Made by a program: the position numbers and the translations under genes
The notes under the pieces: model-generated
Told to the model about the DNA's origin: nothing
Seen by the model: the letters and a program-made list of their open reading frames with translations, nothing else
Database searches by the model: none
Shown here: piece after piece, positions 36,027 through 41,265 of the stretch
Layout: the number at the start of each line of letters is the position of its first letter
Position numbering within the stretch: the first letter of the stretch is position 1
DNA from: Actinomycetes bacterium
GTDB taxonomy: Bacteria; Actinomycetota; Actinomycetes; JAHEKZ01
Assembly: GCA_024644435.1 (NCBI GenBank)
Contig: JAHEKZ010000020.1
Span: 1 to 41,265 of the forward strand
Direction: 5' to 3'
DNA length: 41,265 nt

Positions 36027-36790
36027 GCTGCCGCCTCCTGCCCGAGCAGCTGACGCGCGTGCACGCGGTAGGCAGCAGCTCCGGGACTCGATGACGCCGA
36101 CGTCAGGATCGACTCACCCGTGGCGGGTGCCTCGGCGAACCGGATCGACCGGTTGATCGGCGGGTCCAGCACGGTGACACCGAACCGCCCCGACACATCG
36201 GCAAGAACGGCGCGTGCGTGGGTCGTGCGACCGTCGAACAGAGTGGGAAGCACTCCGAGCACCTCGAGCTGCGGGTTGGTCAGACGCCGTACGTCGCCGA
36301 TCGTGGTCAGCAGCTGCCCGACACCTCGGTGCGACAGCGTCTCGCACTGCAGAGGAATGAGCACCTCGTTGGCGGCCGTCAGGGCGTTGATCGTGAGGAC
36401 CCCCAGAGAGGGAGAGCAGTCGATGATGACGAAGTCGTAGCTCTCGTTGACGTCGGCCAACGCGGACCGCAGGACGTACTCGCGTGCCGCCCGGTCATGC
36501 AACGTGATTTCGGTTCCGGTCAGGTCGATGGTGCTCGGCAGCAGGTCGAGGTTCGTCGAGATCGTTCGCACGACCATGGCCGTTCCCACACGACCCATGA
36601 AGACATCGTGGATCGACAGCTCGAGTGCCTCGGGATCGAGCCCGAGCGAAAACGTCAGGCACGCCTGCGGGTCGAGATCGACGACCAGCACTCGCTGACC
36701 GAGCTCAGCCAGTGCCATACCGACGGACGCGACGGTCGTGGTCTTGGCGACCCCACCCTTCTGGTTGGCCACGGCGATCGTCCGGGTCAC
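36023..36790 (-). CDS. ParA/Soj-family ATPase, orphan
   Basis: A 255-residue ParA-type ATPase. The deviant Walker A is KGGVAKTTT (residues 11-19), with the signature lysine. The Walker A' is VLVVDLDPQ and the Walker B is FVIIDCSPSLG. The C-terminal half carries the ParA dimer and DNA-binding face. No ParB or parS is adjacent; the partner encoded downstream is a zinc-ribbon protein. It corresponds to the SOJ-related Rv3213c. Chromosome segregation is unlikely, and positioning of another cargo is possible. GTG 36790 has AAGGAGG five bases upstream, one of the strongest ribosome-binding sites here. Confidence 0.9.
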   Translation of the reverse strand: MTRTIAVANQKGGVAKTTTVASVGMALAELGQRVLVVDLDPQACLTFSLGLDPEALELSIHDVFMGRVGTAMVVRTISTNLDLLPSTIDLTGTEITLHDRAAREYVLRSALADVNESYDFVIIDCSPSLGVLTINALTAANEVLIPLQCETLSHRGVGQLLTTIGDVRRLTNPQLEVLGVLPTLFDGRTTHARAVLADVSGRFGVTVLDPPINRSIRFAEAPATGESILTSASSSPGAAAYRVHARQLLGQEAAA

Positions 36791-36858
36791 GCGGCCTCCT
36801 TCTCGTCGGTGTGCGGGTCGGTGCTCGACCAGACAGGTCGCAGCCTATTCTGCCGAGC

Positions 36859-37707
36859 GTGAGCATCCCACCCTTCACCGAGCCTCCGTCCGGTGTCCGC
36901 GCGGTCACCATCAGCACCCCGAGCACGGGATTGGCCACCCTCGACAACGCAGACGCCCTGACGGCCCCGGCTATCGGTTCGGTCGTGCTCGTGCCCGGGT
37001 TCACCGGCAGCAAAGAGGACTTCATCGCCGTCCTGGCTCCGTTGGCCTCGCGCGGCGTTCGCGCGGTCGCCCTCGACCTCACGGGGCAGTTCGAGACCCC
37101 GGGCCCACCCGACGCCGATCAGTACTCACTGGCGGGGTTCGCGGCCGACGTGTGGGCAGTGGCAGCAACTCTCCCGCGCCCATTGGTGCTGGCCGGTCAC
37201 TCGTTCGGGGGCCTCGTGGTGCGCGAGGCGATTCTTGCTGATCCGCTGGCCGCGGACGGGCTGGCGCTCATCGCGACAGGACCACACGCCATCCCCGAGG
37301 ACCAGCAGCAGCTCCTCCACAGATTCGCAGACGCGCTGGCCCTCCACGGGCTCGAGGCAGTGTGGCAGGGCAAGCGCGCCCTCGATGCCGCAGCCGGAGT
37401 CCCGAGTCCGCCGCCCGAGATCGACGCCTTCTTGTCCCGGCGCTTCCTGGCGAACACCCCTGGGTCCCTCCACGTGATGATCGAGACGCTCTGCGGCGTC
37501 AGGGACCAGGTCGATGCCTTGGCCGCCGTCGCTCCGCCGACGACAGTAGTGATCGGTGGGCACGACGACGTCTGGCCGATCGACCAGCAACGAGAGATGG
37601 CGGCCCGACTGGGCGCCACCGTGGCCGAGCTGCCCGCGGCCGGTCATTCGCCCGCCGTCGACGACCCCTCCGCAGTGGCAGAGGTGATCGCTGCCCTCCT
37701 CGGGTGA
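36859..37707 (+). CDS. Alpha/beta-fold hydrolase
   Basis: A 282-residue alpha/beta-hydrolase. The oxyanion strand is VPGFTGSKEDF, the nucleophile elbow GHSFGG (Ser115), the acid in GGHDDVWP and the base in AAGHSPAV. The triad is complete. There is no signal peptide. TATTCT (36846-36851) is 7 nt before GTG 36859, a leaderless start. The substrate is unknown. It converges with the one-carbon operon, with a 46-nt gap holding no clear hairpin. Confidence 0.88.
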   Translation: MSIPPFTEPPSGVRAVTISTPSTGLATLDNADALTAPAIGSVVLVPGFTGSKEDFIAVLAPLASRGVRAVALDLTGQFETPGPPDADQYSLAGFAADVWAVAATLPRPLVLAGHSFGGLVVREAILADPLAADGLALIATGPHAIPEDQQQLLHRFADALALHGLEAVWQGKRALDAAAGVPSPPPEIDAFLSRRFLANTPGSLHVMIETLCGVRDQVDALAAVAPPTTVVIGGHDDVWPIDQQREMAARLGATVAELPAAGHSPAVDDPSAVAEVIAALLG

Positions 37708-37753
37708 CAGGATCGAAGGTAGGCAGCCAGGTCAGCGCAACGCGGCCGGGGCC

Positions 37754-38374
37754 CTACTCTGCACTCGGCGGGTGGGCCGCCTGGACCAGCGGCTCAAGTG
37801 CTCGTTCCAGGCCATCGATTCCCACATCCACAACCTCCAGCGGCAGCCCGATGGACGCCGCCGCCCGTTCAGCTGCACCCTGCAGCAGCGGCGTCCTGCG
37901 CTGGGTCAGCCACACCACGCGTGAGTAGTGGCGGAAGTAGTCGTCTCGCAGATGCGGATAACGGTCGAGGCCGAGCTCGACGATGACACTCCGATGGAAC
38001 GACGCCGCCAGAAAGTCGGTCAGCACGTAGGTGCCCGGTTGCTCCTCCAGCAGTCTCTGGTACTCGTCAGTGCCGGCGTAGACGCCGTAACAGTCCGAAC
38101 CCGGCAAGCGTTCGATCCCCTGCCGCTGGCACACCTCGTCGAGCGCTCCGTAGGTACCGCAGTCGGCGTACGCCACCACCACGCGCTCATAGCGTTCACT
38201 GATGTCGACAAGCGTGCGCTCAACCTCGGGCGCGATGCGACTGGGTTGGTTGTGCAGCAGCGGTGGCAGCGGGTGAACATCGACTGCCCACTGCCGCCGA
38301 CCGACGATCTCACTGATGTCCGTCGCCAGTGCCCCGCACGCAATGACGCCAACGGTGGCACCGGAGCTTCTCAT
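37754..38374 (-). CDS. DUF1638 protein of corrinoid operon
   Basis: A 206-residue DUF1638 protein, without catalytic motif known to me. Conserved patches are IACGALATDI, VVVAYADCGTYGALD (a cysteine in a nucleotide-like loop) and FLAASFHRSV. DUF1638 genes accompany corrinoid-dependent methyltransferase systems, and this one overlaps the activator gene by four bases (ATGA). A role in corrinoid or methyl-group handling follows from context only. It is the last gene of the operon. Confidence 0.82.
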   Translation of the reverse strand: MRSSGATVGVIACGALATDISEIVGRRQWAVDVHPLPPLLHNQPSRIAPEVERTLVDISERYERVVVAYADCGTYGALDEVCQRQGIERLPGSDCYGVYAGTDEYQRLLEEQPGTYVLTDFLAASFHRSVIVELGLDRYPHLRDDYFRHYSRVVWLTQRRTPLLQGAAERAAASIGLPLEVVDVGIDGLERALEPLVQAAHPPSAE

Positions 38375-40218
38375 GTCGGGAAGGCCAGCTGCTCCACGAA
38401 ACGGTCCTGGAAGTCGGTGCGGTCAGAGAGCTCGACGTACTCGATCTCGCGCAGCAGAGTCGTCACGCCATGTCGCTCAGGCGCCGACAACAGCACCATC
38501 TTGGCGCCCTCACCGGCAACGTTCCCGGCACTGACGATCCGAAGAACGGGGATCTTCGGCACGAGGCCGATCCGCACAGCGCTGGCCGCCGACAGGTACG
38601 TACCGAACGACCCGGCCAACAACACCTGCTGGACGTCGCTCTCCTTGATGCCGAAGTCCTCGAAGAGCAGGTGCCATCCAGTAGCGATCGCTGCCTTGGC
38701 GAACTGCAGCTCGCGGACGTCGCGCTGGCTGAGCACGACCGGGTCACCTTCACCATCAGCTGGTTCGGCGAGCACGAAGACCTTCTCTTCGCCGATCAGC
38801 GTCATGCGCTCAGCCAGGTGCGGGTGGGTTGCCTTGACCTTCTCGGGATCGGCGAACCGACCCGACGGGTCGATCACGCCGACCCGCACCAGCTCGGCGA
38901 CCGCGTCGACGAGCCCAGAACCGCAGACCCCCACGGCCGGCTCGTCACCGATCACCTGCAGCTCGAGCGCGTCGTCGGTGACCTTGACAACCTCAATCGC
39001 TCCTGGGGCGGCGCGCATCCCACACCGGATCGATGCGGCCTCGAACGCGGGACCAGCCGGTGCCGCCGTCGCCATGATGCGCTCGCCATCAGCAATGACG
39101 ATCTCGCAGTTCGTTCCGATATCGACGAAGAGTCGCAACCGCTTGTCTCGGTCCATGCCTGACGCCAGGGCACCGGCGATGATGTCGCCACCAACGTAGG
39201 CGCCAAGCGCCGGAACGACGGTGGCCCGCGCTCGAGGGTGGGTCGTCACGCCCAGGTCGGACGCCATCACGTTCTCGAACTGTCGCGCGGCCAGGATGAA
39301 CGGCGCCACGCCGAGTGGTTCCGGGTTGATGCCCAACGCCAGCTGCACCATCGTCGCGTTTCCGGCGAGAGCCACCTCGTAGATCTCGTCGGCCTCTACC
39401 CCGGCCTCGGCGCAGGCCTCTTTGGCGAGGGTGTCGAGGGTTTCGTGGGCCAGCTGCTGGAGGTGTCCGAGCGCTTGGGCATCCAGCATGGTCGCGCTGA
39501 TCCGAGCGATGACGTCGGCCCCGTAAGGCTGCTGCTTGTTGAGCATCGACGTGACCGCCACGGGGGTGCCGGTGGTGATGTCCATCAAGTTGGCCACCAC
39601 GGTGGTAGTACCAAGGTCGAAGGCGAGCCCGAAGGACCGGGTGGTGGTATCGCCGGGCTCGACAGCGACCAGACGGTCGTCTACCACGACGGCCGTGACC
39701 TGGTAGTCGGCCTCTCGGAGAGTCTGGCCCAAGGTGCGGTAGACGTCGAGGTCCACGGTGAGCTCGAGGTCGTCGAGCTCGTCGAAGACGCGCTGCGAGT
39801 CTGTGCGCTGGTCGGTGAGCGTCGGCTCAGCGAGCTCAACGAACCTCTTCTGGACTGCGGGGCGGAGAATTACCTGACGCCCCACGCCGAACGTGGCAGC
39901 TTTCGGTCGAGTGGTGAGTGGCGGCACGTCAACGACGAGGTCGCCATTGGTGCGCGCGACGCACGCCAGACGCCAGCCGTCGTCGAGCTGCTCCTGCGAG
40001 AAGGCCCGGCGGTCAAGGCTCTGAACCGGAATGTTGCCTTCAACGATCTGCACCTTGCACTTCTTGCAGGTGCCGTGTCCTCCACAGGTGGAGTCGATCG
40101 CGATCCCGTTCCAGCTGGCGGCGTCAAAGACCGGGACCCCCGTCGGGACGCGGACCTCTTTGTCTGAGGGCGTGAAGCGGAGTCGGACGCGCTCCGGGAC
40201 GCCGTCCTCAACCGTCAC
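38371..40218 (-). CDS. RACo-like corrinoid activation protein (ferredoxin plus ASKHA)
   Basis: A 615-residue activator. Residues about 9-95 form a 2Fe-2S ferredoxin domain with Cys45, Cys51, Cys54 and Cys86 (STCGGHGTCKKCKV ... LAC). A linker leads to a DUF4445/ASKHA ATPase (from about 196, FGLAFDLGTTTVVANL, and VCGSGLVDAVAELV). Such proteins reactivate cob(II)alamin on corrinoid proteins to cob(I)alamin, using ATP and an electron. GTG 40218 overlaps the MTHFR-like stop by four bases. The operon order corrinoid protein, MTHFR, activator, DUF1638 is a coherent one-carbon unit. Confidence 0.92.
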   Translation of the reverse strand: MTVEDGVPERVRLRFTPSDKEVRVPTGVPVFDAASWNGIAIDSTCGGHGTCKKCKVQIVEGNIPVQSLDRRAFSQEQLDDGWRLACVARTNGDLVVDVPPLTTRPKAATFGVGRQVILRPAVQKRFVELAEPTLTDQRTDSQRVFDELDDLELTVDLDVYRTLGQTLREADYQVTAVVVDDRLVAVEPGDTTTRSFGLAFDLGTTTVVANLMDITTGTPVAVTSMLNKQQPYGADVIARISATMLDAQALGHLQQLAHETLDTLAKEACAEAGVEADEIYEVALAGNATMVQLALGINPEPLGVAPFILAARQFENVMASDLGVTTHPRARATVVPALGAYVGGDIIAGALASGMDRDKRLRLFVDIGTNCEIVIADGERIMATAAPAGPAFEAASIRCGMRAAPGAIEVVKVTDDALELQVIGDEPAVGVCGSGLVDAVAELVRVGVIDPSGRFADPEKVKATHPHLAERMTLIGEEKVFVLAEPADGEGDPVVLSQRDVRELQFAKAAIATGWHLLFEDFGIKESDVQQVLLAGSFGTYLSAASAVRIGLVPKIPVLRIVSAGNVAGEGAKMVLLSAPERHGVTTLLREIEYVELSDRTDFQDRFVEQLAFPT

Positions 40219-41132
40219 GAGGCATCCTGTCTGCGGTCGACATCGCGGACACCGAGCTCGTCGACGAGGCGCCCGAGGCTTCCATCGTGGCGGAAGTCGG
40301 TCAGATGCAGCCCAGCGACCCCCGGGAGAGACAAGGCATGCCGCGCCTGCTCCAACGTGTGTTGGTATGCCTCCTCCGCCTCGTCGCTCGAGTTCGCCAC
40401 CCGGTCGATCACGTCGACAGGAACGCTGATGCCGGGAACTTCGCGGTCCATGAACCGCAGCGCGCCTGCACGCTTGACCAGAACCAGCGTGGGCAGCAAG
40501 GCGGTCTTCTTCGTGACGCCGCTGTCGACGCAGCCGGCAACGAACTCCTCGAGGCGATCGGCGTGGTAGCCGATCTGCAGCTGGAGGAACCGCGCTCCCG
40601 CGTCACTCTTGGTCTTGGCACGCTCGACCCGGTACGGGATCGGGGGTGCGAAGGGGTTCTCAACCGCTCCGACGAAGAGGTCTGGTGCCGGGTCGATCTT
40701 GCGCCCCGATATGTAGTGGCCCTGCCCCAGCCCAGTCGCGACCGCGACGACCTGCGGCCCGTCAAGGTCGAAGACCCGACGTGCCTCTGGCTCGTCTCCG
40801 GCAGTGACGTCGTCACCGGTGAGGGCGCAGATGTTTCTGACGCCAAACATCGATGCACCGACGATGTCGGCCTGGATGGCGATCCGGTTCTTGTCTCGAC
40901 ACACCACCTGCATGATCGGCTCGACACCGGCCTGCTGCATGGCAATCGCGATCGCAATGTTCGATGCATGGGCATGGGCCGCAGGATTGTCGGTGGCGTT
41001 GACGGCGTCGACATAGGGCGCGATGGCCTCGAGTCGGTCGTGCACCTTCGCCAACCCGCCACCATCGATGGACGGCAGCTCGGCGGTGATGACCGGGCGG
41101 CGACCGGCTTTGAGCAGCGCCTCCAGGTTCAT
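40215..41132 (-). CDS. Methylenetetrahydrofolate reductase-like protein
   Basis: A 305-residue TIM-barrel protein of the MetF family: ITAELPSIDGG at the N-terminus, a VDAVNATDNPAAHAH strand, ICALTGDDV and GARFLQLQIGY. The family binds FAD and methylene- or methyltetrahydrofolate. Inside a corrinoid operon it may oxidise methyl-THF made from a demethylated substrate, or act with the corrinoid protein; that is inference. It lacks the long C-terminal extension some operon members carry. Its ATG at 41132 overlaps the stop of the corrinoid protein gene by one base (TGATG). Confidence 0.88.
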   Translation of the reverse strand: MNLEALLKAGRRPVITAELPSIDGGGLAKVHDRLEAIAPYVDAVNATDNPAAHAHASNIAIAIAMQQAGVEPIMQVVCRDKNRIAIQADIVGASMFGVRNICALTGDDVTAGDEPEARRVFDLDGPQVVAVATGLGQGHYISGRKIDPAPDLFVGAVENPFAPPIPYRVERAKTKSDAGARFLQLQIGYHADRLEEFVAGCVDSGVTKKTALLPTLVLVKRAGALRFMDREVPGISVPVDVIDRVANSSDEAEEAYQHTLEQARHALSLPGVAGLHLTDFRHDGSLGRLVDELGVRDVDRRQDAS

Positions 41133-41265
41133 CAGGCTCGAACCAGTGCGCGGCGGTTTTCGAGGAGCTCTTTGGCGCGGCGGACAGCAGTGGACGCGTC
41201 AGCCGCATACCCGTCAGCACCAACGGCGTCGGCGTACTCCTGAGTCACCGGAGCACCCCCCACCA
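41132..41265 (-). CDS. Corrinoid (B12-binding) protein, C-terminal fragment
   Basis: The last 43 codons of a gene that runs off the window. They read VGGAPVTQEYADAVGADGYAADA, then STAVRRAKELLENRRALVRA. This is the closing strand and helix of a cobalamin-binding Rossmann domain as in MtaC/MtbC-type methyltransferase corrinoid proteins (GGAPVT and GADGY are typical). The B12-binding DxHxxG lies outside. It would carry the methyl group between substrate methyltransferase and tetrahydrofolate. Confidence 0.85.
   Translation of the reverse strand, partial: VGGAPVTQEYADAVGADGYAADASTAVRRAKELLENRRALVRA

Overview
The window is high-GC, gene-dense DNA with the codon bias, start sites and gene order of an actinomycete (Actinomycetota). 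The core matches a neighbourhood I know from Mycobacterium tuberculosis (roughly Rv3193c-Rv3213c): UPF0182 membrane protein, PDZ/Lon-like protease, DUF2342 protein, ThiF-like protein, ABC1 kinase, whiB7, uvrD2, mycoredoxin, nudC, adnB, adnA, an MGMT-like protein, moeZ, a TetR regulator, DUF3107, a ferritin-fold protein, an rhlE-type helicase and an orphan ParA. There are no mycolate-type genes, and the PPA1309-family gene and small accessory genes point more to Propionibacteriales or a relative (for example Nocardioidaceae). That placement is inference. I see no phage, insertion sequence or CRISPR.

Layout. Positions 1-7.9 kb: initiator tRNA, UPF0182, PPA1309-family gene, a moaE - small membrane protein - protease operon, DUF2342, NUDIX hydrolase and a YgjP-like metallopeptidase. 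Positions 7.9-8.36 kb: a gene-free stretch with five DnaA-box-like 9-mers and a nested palindrome. Positions 8.36-12.04 kb: DUF5679 zinc ribbon, ThiF-like protein coupled to an ABC1 kinase, then the whiB7 locus on the opposite strand. The whiB7 leader holds a promoter, a 43-codon upstream ORF and an intrinsic terminator, and a 60-codon gene follows whiB7. Positions 12.04-22.03 kb: DNA repair and redox block (uvrD2, mrx1, nudC, adnB, adnA, alkyltransferase-like protein). Positions 22.08-26.13 kb: a large membrane protein with a degenerate kinase-like domain, a VOC protein and moeZ. Positions 26.2-29.5 kb: divergent oxyR and katG. Positions 29.7-32.3 kb: a three-gene overlapping operon (unknown protein, alpha/beta hydrolase, APH-fold phosphotransferase). 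Positions 32.4-37.7 kb: TetR, DUF3107, ferritin-fold protein, DEAD-box helicase, ParA with a zinc-ribbon partner, and a second hydrolase. Positions 37.75-41.27 kb: the downstream part of a corrinoid-dependent one-carbon operon (corrinoid protein C-terminus, MTHFR-like, RACo-like activator, DUF1638), cut by the window edge.

Themes. Much of the window serves stress defence: double-strand-break resection (AdnAB), UvrD2, redox repair (mycoredoxin, OxyR, KatG), NAD turnover (NudC) and ribosome-antibiotic response (WhiB7). Many first genes of transcription units carry a TANNNT hexamer 6-8 nt before the start codon, the signature of leaderless mRNAs, and this decided several starts below. The most interesting non-coding element is the whiB7 attenuator. 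The least explained are the palindrome/DnaA-box region at 7.9-8.24 kb and the 60-codon gene behind whiB7.
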